Origin: Petrosia ficiformis
Taxonomy: Eukaryota; Porifera; Demospongiae; Haplosclerida; Petrosiidae
DNA length: 64,000 nucleotides
Assembly (NCBI GenBank): GCA_947044365.1
Contig: OX345636.1
Span: 53,857,746 to 53,921,745 of the forward strand
Reading direction: 5' to 3'
The number at the start of each line of letters is the position of its first letter. Position 1 is the first letter of the stretch. The notes below the pieces were generated by a model. The model saw nothing but the letters and a program-made list of their open reading frames with translations. It was not told the origin of the DNA and ran no database searches. The position numbers and the translations under genes were made by a program. Shown here one piece after another: positions 33,245 through 43,479 of the stretch.

Positions 33245-33844
33245 TAGTCTTGTGTAGCCAGCCCCTCCCTTTTCTATGAGGGAGGGAGGGTCTGGTATAT
33301 AACTATTGTATATCTCGTTCTGAACGAAGCGGGAAGAGTCTGGAAGGTTCCAATACAAGCAGTATGTATGTTTCGTTCTGAGAGCCACCGGAAAAAATCG
33401 CCATGTTGAAGTTCTGTGTTATATACTAAGAAAATGTTTCATCAAAATTGTTGGTTGTGTGAAAGTGATTTATCAAAGACATCTATGGAGGCAAAGGGAA
33501 AGAAACTCTGTGGCGATGCTACCAAAAGTACAGTTAAACTTTTAGAATCCATTATTTTAGATTATCTAGAAAAAGGTTTGCTGTTTATCCTTTAGATACA
33601 CAAGACCACAAAAACCTACTGGATTACGTAATGCCTGTTTCACCAGTTCCATCTTCTTTCTAGTAAAAGATGTAATAAAATATTAGCAATTTTCCTTCTC
33701 TTCTCTTCATGGTAAAGTGCTTTCAAACTAGTAAAACATGGTTTACTTCCGGTGACTCTCAGAACAAGACATACTGCTTGTACTGAAATCTTCCAGACTC
33801 TTCTCGCTTCATTTAGAGTGGGAGGGGCTGGCTACACTAGACTA
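33245..33844. mobile_element. 600-bp MITE, TAGTCT family, long TIRs
   Basis: The left end TAGTCTTGTGTAGCCAGCCC is mirrored by GGCTGGCTACACTAGACTA on the right. Similarity between the arms continues for about 170 bp through GAAGAGTCTGGAAG, ACAAGCAGTATGT and CACCGGAA. The flanks match a continuous stretch in unit A, so it is an insertion. No clean target duplication is visible. Confidence 0.8.
33434..33595 (+). CDS. 53-codon cysteine-bearing ORF inside the MITE
   Basis: ATG opens MFHQNCWLCESDLSKTSMEA, KGKKLCGDATKST, VKLLESIILDYLEKG. A donor-like G|GTTTG lies at the end of the open part. The CxxC...C spacing suggests half of a zinc-binding module. I do not recognise the family. It may be the first exon of a transposase or a captured host exon, and at this length chance cannot be ruled out. 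Confidence 0.35.
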   Translation: MFHQNCWLCESDLSKTSMEAKGKKLCGDATKSTVKLLESIILDYLEKGLLFIL

Positions 33845-33992
33845 CCTCTGGCATTGGAAGGTTTTGAAAGCTTCACTTGATTGCACAATTAATTTAACCA
33901 TTCCCACTATAAAATACTTATTACTAAACCTTTAATGTTTTGTGAATTAAAAGCTATAGAGTGTCATGATCACTATAATTATACTAAAGTAT

Positions 33993-34235
33993 CATATGTG
34001 ACCTAATTTTCGAAACAGGACTTGCCCACAAAATTATTATTATCAAACGCTTACCTTCAATCGCTCGTCATTCTGCCATATTGTATAGGAAGTAAATGAA
34101 AGGTGGCTTCCTGGATACCAAATTTCATTTACTTCCTGTACAATATGGCGGAGTGACTAGTGGCTGAAAGTAAACGTTTGATGATAATAATTTTGCAGGA
34201 AAAGGTCCCTTTTCGAAAATTAGGTCGCACATATG
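33993..34235. mobile_element. ~243-bp MITE
   Basis: The left CATATGTGACCTAATTTTCG (then AAACAGGAC) and the right GTCCCTTTTCGAAAATTAGG (then TCGCACATATG) are inverted repeats. The inner part is also nearly palindromic around CATTTACTTCCTGTACAATA / ATTGTATAGGAAGTAAATG. Confidence 0.8.
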
Positions 34236-35101
34236 GAGAAAAGAAGTCCCATTAATTGACCAAGCCCCTGGAATGGCACAACTTCCTTAACTATGTATAC
34301 AATGATGAACACTGGGAATATGTGACTGGCTCTGAGAAAACGGTTACAAGGCATATGGATTAAATAATTATTGTTTTAGTTTTACCTGAATAGAGTGTTT
34401 AATTAGTTCTGGAATGATCGTGCTAAAGAGGTGGAGCAGTACTAACACTGTATGTGTAAAAATGAATGTGTTCTTTGAACCCTCATTTGGTCACATTAGT
34501 TTCAATTCCTTCATGCAGTCTATATAAATCAATGCTGCTTTCTTGTCTAGCTAACTAGATAATGTTTACAAGTAGTAATTTTATTACTTTTAATTCTGAT
34601 CTATATGGACTAGTATATAAAGTACATCACTGTACATGTCATAATAAAGAATTACCACATCTAGTATTGTTATTTCAGAAGTCACACCTCTCTTTTGTAT
34701 ACTATGTTACTATTATGAAACTTTCTTACATAATTATTTTGCCAGGTTTGTATTACTTCAACAAATTATAATTCCATATCAGATTATAATACTGTATCAG
34801 TAGAATTATGTTGTTTCCACAGATATTCAAAATGATTGATCTTGTACAATGGAGAGTGTGTATTGGAATGTGGCATTGGCATCCGCTGCGTTTCAAGAGG
34901 TTGTATTCCTAGCAGTATGAAAGTATTCTAAATACCTTTAATTATTATTGTCACTCCTTGAACTAAAATTCCCAGCAAGAACAGTATACATGAATGAGAT
35001 GAAATGATGTATAATATAATTAATTTAATAATTACACAAGTATAATTAAGTTGACTTGTACTTAAACATAATAAATTATTATAATTATATATATTATATA
35101 G
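34236..35101 (+). other. NLR unit C intron region with the CARD exon missing
   Basis: About 34,660-34,760 (GTCACACCTCTCTTTTG, ACTATGTTACTAT) matches sequence upstream of the unit B CARD exon (58,110-58,150). About 34,960-35,100 matches the end of intron 1 in units A and B. The CARD exon and most of intron 1 between them are absent. Confidence 0.55.
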
Positions 35102-35212
35102 GTGAGGAACATGTTGATTCTGTACTTAAGAGACCAAGGACTGATCTAGAGGGACTTGATGAAGTGCCTTGCCAAAGTACCATTCAACGTAAAAGACCTC
35201 ATGATATTATTG
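35102..35212 (+). pseudogene. NLR unit C, orphan linker exon
   Basis: An open 111-bp exon with acceptor TATATAG and donor ATTG|GTATGT. It encodes EEHVDSVLKRPRTDLEGLDE and CQSTIQRKRPHDII. With no CARD exon before it and no NACHT exon after it, it is part of a broken NLR unit. The LRR tail fused to the RecQ-like gene at 49.2 kb could be the other end of the same unit. Confidence 0.65.
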
Positions 35213-35698
35213 GTATGTCACTATTGAGAAATATTTTACATAAAGATTTGCAGTATTTCCCACAGGATACTCAACTACATATGAAACCCTAATTACATCA
35301 TCCATGTAATGTTTAAGATGAGTATTTGATGAACCAATCAAGTTGCTCCAATCATAAACAACATGTTTAAGTATAATTTGATAGTTAGAGTTACTCTACA
35401 CATCATTTAATACAGGAAATATTACTTCTCTTGTCCTGATGGAAGTTTAAATGTGTCAATCATTTATTAAACCTTTGAGTACATTAGTTCTCAATACTAA
35501 ATACAAATAGAATACTACAAAACCAGTTATGTGTAATAAATAATACATACCTTTAATTACTAAGTACCAGGGTTCTTGCCAGGGAAAAAAAATAAATTGT
35601 GAAAAAAGTGGTGGGAAGTGCGAAAAATTTTACAACTAATTAATTGTTCATGAGGGGTGTGGCCTATTTATATTTAGTGCACGTGGACCAATATGTCG
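35213..35698. other. Intron-like DNA after the unit C linker exon
   Basis: The first ~130 bp matches unit A and B intron 2. The rest is unassigned. Confidence 0.45.
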
Positions 35699-37124
35699 AT
35701 GCCAAAGAAACCCAAGCTCGGCAAAGGTCAGCAAACTTTTTCGTTTGCATTCTCTTCGTCGAGTCAAACACCTTGTTCTTCAGCGTCTAACCCATCCACA
35801 AGTCAATTGTCTGCTTCAGTGAGGCAACCTATCGATGAAAACCCCTTGACTTAGAACTGATGGATTGGTTTTGATCAGCTGAAATATCGCTCGTTGCATC
35901 CTTGGATTACTGTTAAATCTGATGGTGTATACTGCATGTATTGCAGCGGACACAGGAGATCAATCAAAAGCAAGTCGCCAGTTTTCATTACACAACCTTT
36001 CACGGAGCACAGGTATGATAAATTTATTTGTAGTAAGGCTCACACTCATGCAGCAGAAGATTTTCGCGAGGCAGAGTCTAAGAAAACTTTCCAAAGAACA
36101 GTTGTTGACGTGGGAAACAAAGTACTCGAAGTAACAGAAGATGAGGAAGCTTTCAAAGACTTGCTTCGCTTAATGTACTTTTTACATAAGCAGGAGATAC
36201 CCCATACCACAAACCGTAATTTACTTAGAGAATTATGCATGATGGTAGGTAACACAACCCTTCCTAGATTAAATAAATCTAAACGTACCAATTATTGCTC
36301 AGAGAAAACAATGTAAGAGCTGGCAAGAGCTGTGGGAATTCCCTTGGAAAGGGATGTTTTAACACACATCCAGTGTCATGTCTGAGGCTCATAGTGGTGT
36401 AATAGGACATCTTAAGCAAATGGTGCCTAAATTTATAGCTACAAATCAAGCTGCAACTCCCAACAGAAACAACATGGCTTTCTTTATGGCAATGCTTAAA
36501 TGCTGTGATAGCCACAGTTGAAAAAGAAGCTTGTCAAGGAGACGCCACTGCTTATGGCCTTGCTTTAGAGATGCACAAGCCTGAGTCTGTAGTTACACTT
36601 TTGTTGTTGTCTGATGTGCTAGGAATACTTGGTAACCTGTCACACACGTTTTAGTTAGCGTCTCTCAATCTTTTGCATGTGGAAGGATTACTTAGAGATG
36701 CTAGGGTAGGATTGCAGGAGATCATAGATAATCCTTTTGGATCAGATCACAGGAAAAATTTGACAGCCACTTTACAAGAGCTTGATATTGAAGCCTCCAT
36801 CAATGAAGAGAGATTTAAACAACACACTGTCAACAGTGTCATCACAAACTTAGATAACACAGATTTCCACAAGTACAAACACTGACACTGTTGGGATACC
36901 TTAATCCACAAAATGTTTCTACTGCAACACCACTAACATTGATGGAACTAGGAAATCTTATGCAATTAGATGGAGATCAACTATGGCAGGAATATAGATC
37001 ATTTGTGAACAGTTTACCTGAACCTTCGATCATGTCTGCAGTAAAAACCATGCACTCTTGTAACAATGTAGAAACAAAAAAAAAACAGCTTTTCCAACTT
37101 TGTCAGACTTATTGGCAAGGGTAG
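35699..37124 (+). pseudogene. hAT-type transposase relic (ZNF862/TTF-finger type)
   Basis: ATG at 35,699 opens MPKKPKLGKGQQTFSFAFSS. The frame is then broken by TAG and TGA near 35,850 before WIGFDQLKYRSLHPWITVKS and GVYCMYC, a BED/TTF-type zinc-finger start. Downstream come FREAESKKTFQRTVVDV, LYFLHKQEIPHTTN-type residues, then after frameshifts EMHKPESVVTLLLLSDVLGI, LNLLHVEGLLRDARVGLQEI and a segment ending LCQTYWQG. Order and motifs fit long hAT transposases of the ZNF862/KIAA1586 type, which carry a TTF-like finger. The C-terminal dimerisation block is not found here. Several stops and frameshifts mean it is dead. Confidence 0.65.
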
Positions 37125-37234
37125 CTACAATATCTTTTAGATATTCAGAGGTCTTCGTTAAAGTATAGAACCGGCGAGTAGCAAAACTGGCAAAATGTTC
37201 ATAATTATTCCTCTTTTTAATATATCATCTCTAT

Positions 37235-37365
37235 AACTCTCACATTTTACAATACTGAAGATTCTAACTTACTTTACTGGAAAGAAGAGTTCTTAAGAAA
37301 GCCATTGACGTAAAATTTATGCTTCTCTATCAGCAGGAAGACAGCAAGGCGAATGCTTGAAAAAT
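37235..37365. repeat. Dispersed repeat, shared with 55,530-55,660
   Basis: TCTAACTTACTTTACTGGAA, AGAAAGCCATTGACGTAAAA and TTTATGCTTC recur at 55,556-55,620 with small changes. The longer copy spans about 55,225-55,755. Confidence 0.7.
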
Positions 37366-37434
37366 AAATAGTTCCACGGGCAACGCCTACTTTATACTCG
37401 TATACGTATAACGTCTGCATTTTAAACAGCAGTG

Positions 37435-37625
37435 ACGTTTTAATTAATTAACTAAAATAATTATTATTAGGCTTACTAAAAGGGTTTTAGTTTCAGTTAA
37501 CTAACTAAAAGTGCTCATTATTGACCAATTTCCATTTTAGTTAGTTATAGTTATTGCAATAGACTTGTAATTTAGTTATAGTTTAGCTAACTGAAAGTAA
37601 CAATGCCTTACTAAAAGGTATTACC
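37435..37625 (+). repeat. TTTTAGTTA-rich dispersed repeat, copy 2
   Basis: Same family as 30,440-30,615 and 53,520-53,775 (CTAAAAGGGTTTTAGTTTCA, TTTTAGTTAGTTATAGTTAT, GACTTGTAATTTAG). Confidence 0.75.
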
Positions 37626-37864
37626 TTCCAATGCAAATACAAGGCTGCAGGGAAATCCATTGTTAAATCAATAGAACTTTAACATATTCAATTGACAATT
37701 GATCCATTATTCTCAAACACCAAAACAGAAAAGATCAGGAGAGCACAGACACGATTTTAACAACACTGTCAACACTCAGTCCTGCGGCTGTCCGCTATGC
37801 GGCGACAACTGTCACGCATGCGCAATATTGCGCATAACTTCATTCTAATTGAAGCCCGCTCAAG

Positions 37865-38001
37865 ATGGATGATTTCCAGTTTCATGACTGTTCATCTATG
37901 AAAATGATCCGAATTTGTTGTGCATTGCGCAATCTGTGGGAAGTTGGTAAAGAAAAAAAAGTGGTGTTCGTTAAAAAAACATTTACAGAGGTGTCACAAA
38001 G
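37865..38001 (+). pseudogene. C2H2-like zinc-finger exon of a transposase-like gene
   Basis: ATG in a CAAGATGG context opens MDDFQFHDCSSMKMIR. In the next frame (a shift near 37,910) it continues HCAICGKLVKKKKWCSLKKH and LQRCHKG, giving the C-x2-C...H-x4-H pattern of a C2H2 or BED-like finger. A donor G|GTCAGT follows. It leads the exons at 38,094-39,245, whose family usually starts with a DNA-binding finger. Confidence 0.45.
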
Positions 38002-38093
38002 GTCAGTATCATAATTATTTATATATATACTTTATATATGCTAGAATTCCTAAATTACATTCATATAATATTATACTCCATCCTCCACACAAG

Positions 38094-38690
38094 TTTGCTG
38101 AAGAGTACTTAGTCTCGTTCCCAGACTCCACCCCTTTCTGAGATCGGATGGCGGGGAGAGAGTCTGGTCTATCGAGCAAACATTCTTGTCCCAGCTCTGG
38201 AATTTTGTCGCAGGTCTTGGTATGCAAAACTGCATGTGTGACTAAATGAATATTATTACACACGCAAGTTCATGAGATTCATAGAATTGTAATAGTATTC
38301 ATTTAGTCACACGTGCAGTTTTGCATACCAAGACCTGGGACAAAAATGTTTGCTCGATAGACCAGACTCTCTCCCCGCCGTCCGATCTCAAAAAGGGGTG
38401 GAGTCTGAGAACGAGACTAAAGAGTACTTGGAAACAGCTGTTCAGGATTTTTACCGTCCGGAAACCGAAGATACGACTCGTGATTTTTGTCTTCCTGAAA
38501 CCGAAAATACCACTGTTGCATGGAATGTGGACCCTCAATGGAACCAAGTACAGTTTCTTCTTCGATCAGCAAAACAGCTTTCTTTCACTCATAGTGGAGG
38601 TACTGATATGTGTGAACGTGTGTCATTTTTAGACAATTTCCTTACTGCCAATAGGACACTGGCTGTCATGTCGATAATGGAGATGAGTTA
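38094..38690 (+). pseudogene. Transposase-like gene, exon interrupted by a MITE
   Basis: After the acceptor CACACAAG the sequence reads FAEEY, is interrupted by the 310-bp element at 38,110-38,419, and after it continues LETAVQDFYRPETEDTTRDF, then WNVDPQWNQVQFLLRSAKQL, DMCERVSFLDNFLTANRTL. One target-site copy plus flanks restores an unbroken reading frame across the insertion, so the element landed in an exon that was open at the time. The family is not certain. The downstream piece at 38,695-39,245 points to a widespread animal transposase-like family. Confidence 0.6.
38110..38419. mobile_element. 310-bp MITE, TAGTCTCG TIR, 9-bp target duplication
   Basis: TIRs TAGTCTCGTTC and GAACGAGACTA are perfect, and pairing continues through most of the element (CTCTCCCCGCC, GATAGACCAGACTCT, TTTGCATACCAAGACCTGG). 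AAGAGTACT flanks it on both sides (38,101-38,109 and 38,420-38,428). A 9-bp duplication fits Mutator-like elements. A one-ended relative begins at 47,568 (TAGTCTCGTACCCAGACT). Confidence 0.9.
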
Positions 38691-38694
38691 ACTC

Positions 38695-39245
38695 TACATG
38701 GGGCACTTGTTGTATGTGTGGGGATATACCTGCATCCAATTTTGTAGCTGGGTTTAAAGATGGGTGTGGGTTTTTCACTTAGAAAATGTCGATGTTGCTT
38801 GGTCACTGGTGATACTATTTCCCCAATTGTTAGTTTTGACAGATTAAAAGAAAAAATATGGAGTTCTTTTTACTTTATTTAGTTTCACTTAGATGGCCTT
38901 ACTCATCGACATCAACAGAGACACAATCACTGTTGTGATTTGGTGGAAGGCGATGTGAGTGGTAGAGTTGGCTTTTCCACAATGTATGGGGTTAAAAACA
39001 GAAGTGTGCTCCTTGATCTCCCCCTATTTGATGTCACAAAGTGCTTACCTTTTGCATAGCCTCTTTGAGGGTGTATCAACCCACCTCCTCAATCAGCTCT
39101 TCATCACTTAATCAATGATGACATTTTTGGTCTAGATGAAATAAATCAGTTAGTCAATCAGATTTGTTTGGGGTACTCTGACTCAATGCCTGCACTTGTA
39201 TATAGGGATGGTCGTTCCCAATCAGAATTTCATTTCAAGCAAAAA
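38695..39245 (+). pseudogene. Transposase-like relic with MH..(L/F)EGV block
   Basis: In shifting frames: STWGTCCMCGDIPASNFVAG, LRKCRCCLVTGDTISPIVSF, HRHQQRHNHCCDLVEGD, FSTMYGVKNRSVLLDLPLFD, then HSLFEGVSTHLLNQLF, HHLINDDIFGLDEINQLVNQ and FHFKQKG before the donor G|GTACAT. The order (paired-Cys block, HC..LVEG, YGVN.RS, FDV..CLP, MH.L.EGV) matches a transposase-like family common in sponge and cnidarian genomes, possibly KDZ or Plavaka-like. I cannot fix the superfamily. At least two frameshifts. Confidence 0.55.
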
Positions 39246-39514
39246 GGTACATGTATGGGATCTCTTCATTGAATTATTGGGCATGTTCATGTTTTCCTTC
39301 CTTTTTAACTTATTAAATAGTTATCCTAGTTTAATGTGGTAATGGCGTAAAACATCTTGATTCGTGTAAAATTTTGAAATTATTAATGAAGTGAGACTCA
39401 CATCTTGAATTATCAAACCAGGCCTTAACTAGACTCAAACCTGTATACTGATGAATGTTTGAAGATTGATTGGTACTAATGATTGTCATGCCATAGTTAT
39501 TTCTTTTTATTTAG

Positions 39515-39672
39515 GTTCATCCAAGTGTATGCTTGGTACATGCAGTCATCCGAAAGCCTATAAATGGGTGCAATGTTCAATCTGTGAAAACTGGCAGCAC
39601 TGCTGTTGTGCTGGTGTACTAGCTAGTAATGCAAAAAAGAAAGATTTTGTGTTTTATTGTTCTGAGTGTTAA
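39515..39672 (+). pseudogene. PHD-finger exon (C-terminal)
   Basis: After the acceptor TTTATTTAG the frame reads SSKCMLGTCSHPKAYKWVQC, SICENWQHCCCAGV, then FVFYCSEC and TAA. That is a PHD finger ending (W-V-Q-C-x2-C-x2-W-x-H...C-x2-C). It probably ends the transposase-like gene whose earlier exons lie at 37,865-39,245. The exon itself is open. Confidence 0.6.
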
Positions 39673-42600
39673 ATGTTAATGTCAGTAATCATGTTTATGA
39701 AAACATTTATTATGGTGGTTAATGATTACGCATGCGCTGAATAATTTTTACAGTTCGTGTGCAGTGCAAAGAGGAGTGTTGTAGCAAGTCATGTTTGCAG
39801 GTTTTGTTGATGGTTAGTTACAGTGTCTGAAAACAGAATAACCTCAACAGCTGCTACTTGCATGAAGTTTCTGTCCTGGTTGACCGAAATTTGATTTTTT
39901 TTTTGTACGAAGTTTGACTTCATTCGGACGATTAGTATTTTGAAGTACAGCAACTGGGTAACTGACCGATGCAGCTATAGACTGGTTTACAAATGACACT
40001 ATAAATTAGCTATCATCTGGTGAAAGAACTATAATCAGAGTTCTACCCAGTCTCGAGATACAACTGTCCGAATTTCAATGTGTACGGAAATTGGTTGTTT
40101 ACTCTATGTACGTACAGTAATTAATAATTAGAGGATTTCTGAGACGTAGTAGCAAGGGGCATACTCAAACAGCTATAGATCTTTTTGCTGTTGAAAATTA
40201 TATATCCTGACATTGAAGAAGATGTTCCAAACACTGTAATGATAAATTTATACTTCTTTAGTTGATGATGAAGAAGGTTTGTACTTTTTGCGTACATCTG
40301 CTACTTCATAGCAAAGGATATTCATCTCAGACAATTTTAAACGATCTGAATTTCGGAAGATGCTCAGAGACTTTAATTTAACCTCGCTATCAATCACAGA
40401 TTGTAAGCACACTATTCACTTTAGATGTGTAATACATACAGAAATGCATCAAGTTCTTGAACTTTTAGACTCTGTATGCTATTTCTCTATGCTGCTACCA
40501 CAGACATTGGCAGCAATATTGAAAACTCTCCTCCATACCATGTTATGCAGTATTTAACTACAAGGTGTAATTGAGCATTCAACATAGAGAGTGTAACAGC
40601 AATCACTTTGCACAACACAGATGGAACTGTGGAAGTGGAACCTCATGCGTACGGATGCTGAAATCTCAATAATGGAGGAGTATGTGAGGTATTGATATTT
40701 ACAAGTAAGTCTACATCTGTGGTATAAATATTATAATTTTAGTAATAATACACATAAATGAAACTTGTAGGAAAAGAGAATGTTAAATTTTATTATTATT
40801 ATGTAAATGATCTCATCGCGAGGTAATATCATGATTCCTAATCATAGAACCGATATATTCATCAACTGTAGAGAGAAGTATAATAGGTTGGTAATGATGT
40901 ATTATGACACGATTGAGATTTTTCATAATCACTAAAGCTAAAACATTGGGAGTTTTTGAGCTCACTTGTTTACTGCTAAGGGTTTGTATCAACTTTGTGG
41001 GTAGTGGGATATAACGTAATTGTTATCACACTTAATTGATGGGCAAGAGTAAAAATTAAAGGGGAGAGTGTTCTACTTAAGCCAGGTTCACAATATGGAC
41101 GCAAGGCCTTGCGTTTCTTTGTGTTGTGTCAGTGCATGTATTGTGAAGATGATGCGCTTATTTTAACGCTGTCAGATGCAACGTAACGCAAGAATAGGAT
41201 CTGATTCTATTTTGCGACAGCTGCATTGTGTTTGTCCAATCAGTTTTCACAATTTTATTACAACACAGCAGACGCAAGGCAAGTCTTGCGTCATATTGTG
41301 AACCAGGCTTTAGCAGACACTGTGCTTAAAGTGGTTAAAATTTAGAACCACAAAGTTCCACCCATGATATATCAGGCACTTTAGATAAGTACTGTTTTGT
41401 ATTGTCATGGAATTATAGTGTGAATCATGTCAATTATTAATAATTATTCATATTATGGCAAATTGCTTTGATTCAGACAAAGACGAAAACAGTCAATCAC
41501 GATTCTCACCCTGGATATACAGCTATTGGATCGTATACCTTTTTTTTTTGACTGACAATCAACACAGGACCTTTGCTTGATCGAGTATCAACAAGTATTC
41601 AAAAAACTCTACTCCAATTGCAGCCATCTTTGCACACTTCTAATTCACCTGAGGTCTGCTGTAAAAGACAACGCTTTGCTAAACAAGGAGAAGACTGAGG
41701 CGTTGCCATGATAATAATTTCACAACTTTCAGCTAAGTAAACAAATACCCGATAATATTGGAATAATCAAAGTTGCACTAAAGTATACAGCATTCTACTT
41801 TGCGGATACTGTTTGTAGAGTGGTATATGCAAGTAGCACACTTTCCCCCTTTTATTATTTACTCTTATTGATGGGTAATTGTATTTTCCATATTTATAAA
41901 GAAATTAATTTTGTAAAATATGTCATTTGACAACAGATGAATTGTAAAATACACTGGTGTTTGACACTCCTTTGAGGCATTCATAATTAGCTCCCGTTAA
42001 TATACATAGTTATATATTATATTGCTTACACATATGTTGTTATTTATATAGTATTGTGTTTTATAAAATTATGGTATGTGTATTGCGATATATCAGGTTT
42101 TATATATGCTAGGATAATAAGCTACAACACTATCCTTGTGTGAAGCTATGTATTATACATATAAGGTTAAGTGACCTGTGTGTGTTCAACCCTGCATGAC
42201 TACAATTGATAATTTGTGTAATACAAATACAATATTATTTTGTGATCCTTATAATTATGCATGAAGACGAAACCACTACATGTACCTATTTGAGGTAAAT
42301 TTTGTTTCAATTGTTGTATAGAACAATATATATGTATACTTTAAGAGGGTTGTGAAAAGATGATTATATTCATGTTCGTATTATGCTTATTATTAGAATT
42401 TATTTAAATTAAATCTTATAACAGCTTACAATACAGGCCTGATTGTTCTATATATGTAATGGGAGTGTTCATGATAATTATGGTTATTTGAGCATGTTTA
42501 TATTGTCACTGGGAATGTTCATGATAAGATGTTATAGGTTTACATTCAGGGCTGAACAAACATGCAAAATTATCTTAAAATTGCAGCTGTATAATAATTT

Positions 42601-42755
42601 ACTTGACTTTCTCTAGAGATGTTTATATTGTTCTGTAACTATGTTTGGATAGATCATGAAAAAAGAATTTAGTATTACAATGGTCTGCTCATCTGGTGTG
42701 TCTGTAAGAGTGCATTTCAGATCATAAAATAAATATCAACAGATCTTATAAAGTT
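39673..42755. other. Gene-poor stretch upstream of the lectin gene
   Basis: Nothing supported except the MITE at 41,078-41,312. Short frames at 40,360-40,557 and 41,455-41,698 look codon-like but have no domain or splice support. From about 42,420 the sequence is the duplicate partner of 12,698-13,080. Confidence 0.5.
41078..41312. mobile_element. ~235-bp MITE
   Basis: Left AAGCCAGGTTCACAATATG (then GACGCAAG) and right CTTGCGTCATATTGTGAACC (then AGGCTT) are inverted repeats. GC-richer than its surroundings. Target duplication not clear. Confidence 0.75.
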
Positions 42756-42934
42756 ATGGAGAAAATTAAAGCCGTCTTTATTCTTGTACTTGGTTTCATA
42801 CCATGCTGCAAACCAGTAGAAACATATAACGACACATCAGAACACAGACTAGTGGCTATGTTTGAAGAGAAGTGTTACACTCTGGAAGAAGTCATTAATG
42901 AACTGAAGCTTTTGAACAAGACTAGCTCCATCAG
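42756..42934 (+). CDS. Secreted jacalin-like lectin, exon 1 (signal peptide)
   Basis: ATG at 42,756 opens MEKIKAVFILVLGFIPCC, a basic N-terminus and hydrophobic core typical of a signal peptide. It is followed by KPVETYNDTSEHRLVAMF, EEVINELKLLNKTSSI and the donor CAG|GTAAAA (phase 2). Joined to exon 2 it gives RSKR, a furin-type site, just before the lectin domain, so the stretch between the signal and RSKR is probably a short propeptide. Two N-glycosylation sequons (NDT, NKT) are present. A homologous orphan exon 1 lies on the minus strand at 12,546-12,697. Confidence 0.7.
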
Positions 42935-42999
42935 GTAAAAATATTTCATAATTTCATTTTTCTTCTAAAATTATATTATATTTGAATACATGCATGCAG

Positions 43000-43479
43000 A
43001 TCTAAAAGGTCAGATTTAGAGTGTTGCATGACAGGCGATTATGGTGGAACTGGAGGAGATGTTTTCATGATGATCATGATTGTACTGTTACAGGTATTAC
43101 AAAAATTGAAATATGGGATACTTCAAATATCATAAGAGGAATACGTACCCAGTATAGTCTGTCTTCAGGTTCCACACATACAACTGGAGTACATGGAACT
43201 GCTGATAATGTATATAACTCTGTAATACTATCACAAGGAGAGACAATTACAGTAATTGTTGGTCTGACTTGTACTGGACCTTCTTCTGACCTTCAAGGTA
43301 GTCTTGACTTGGTCAGAAGTATTGCTATTCTCATTGAACTGTCTTCTGGAGTAAAGAAACAATATGGCCCATTTGGAGTTACCGGTACTGACCTTTTTGT
43401 GGCTCACAAAGATATTGTTGCTTTTTATGGAAGAGCTGACAGTGCCATAGATTCCATTGGGTTCTATTTTACACAATAG
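43000..43479 (+). CDS. Secreted jacalin-like lectin, exon 2 (lectin domain)
   Basis: After the acceptor ATGCAG the frame reads RSKRSDLECCMTGDYGGTGG, the Gly-rich start of a jacalin-related domain. Near 43,065 the frame shifts (removing AT or adding one base gives FDDHDC-like sequence) and continues TGITKIEIWDTSNIIRGIRT, VILSQGETITVIVGLTC, KKQYGPFGVTGTD, VAFYGRADSAIDSIGFYF and TAG. The paired G..I..I, LS.GE.I, YGPFG, and G..D..IDSIGF blocks are the jacalin/ZG16 beta-prism signature. The protein would bind glycans outside the cell. The frameshift makes this copy either a recent pseudogene or a sequence error. The rest is intact. Confidence 0.75.

Noticed and set aside
40360..40557. Open frame on the plus strand
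   Set aside because: Length expected by chance in this composition, no motif.
41455..41698. Possible two-exon small gene (MANCFDSDKDENSQ..., GPLLDRVSTSIQKT...)
   Set aside because: Would need a ~36-nt intron or a frameshift; no family recognised. Possibly coding relic, but not supportable.
43066..43098. A 33-nt intron (GTTTTC...TTACAG) in the lectin exon that would repair the frame
   Set aside because: Far shorter than any plausible spliceosomal intron. A small indel explains the shift more simply.
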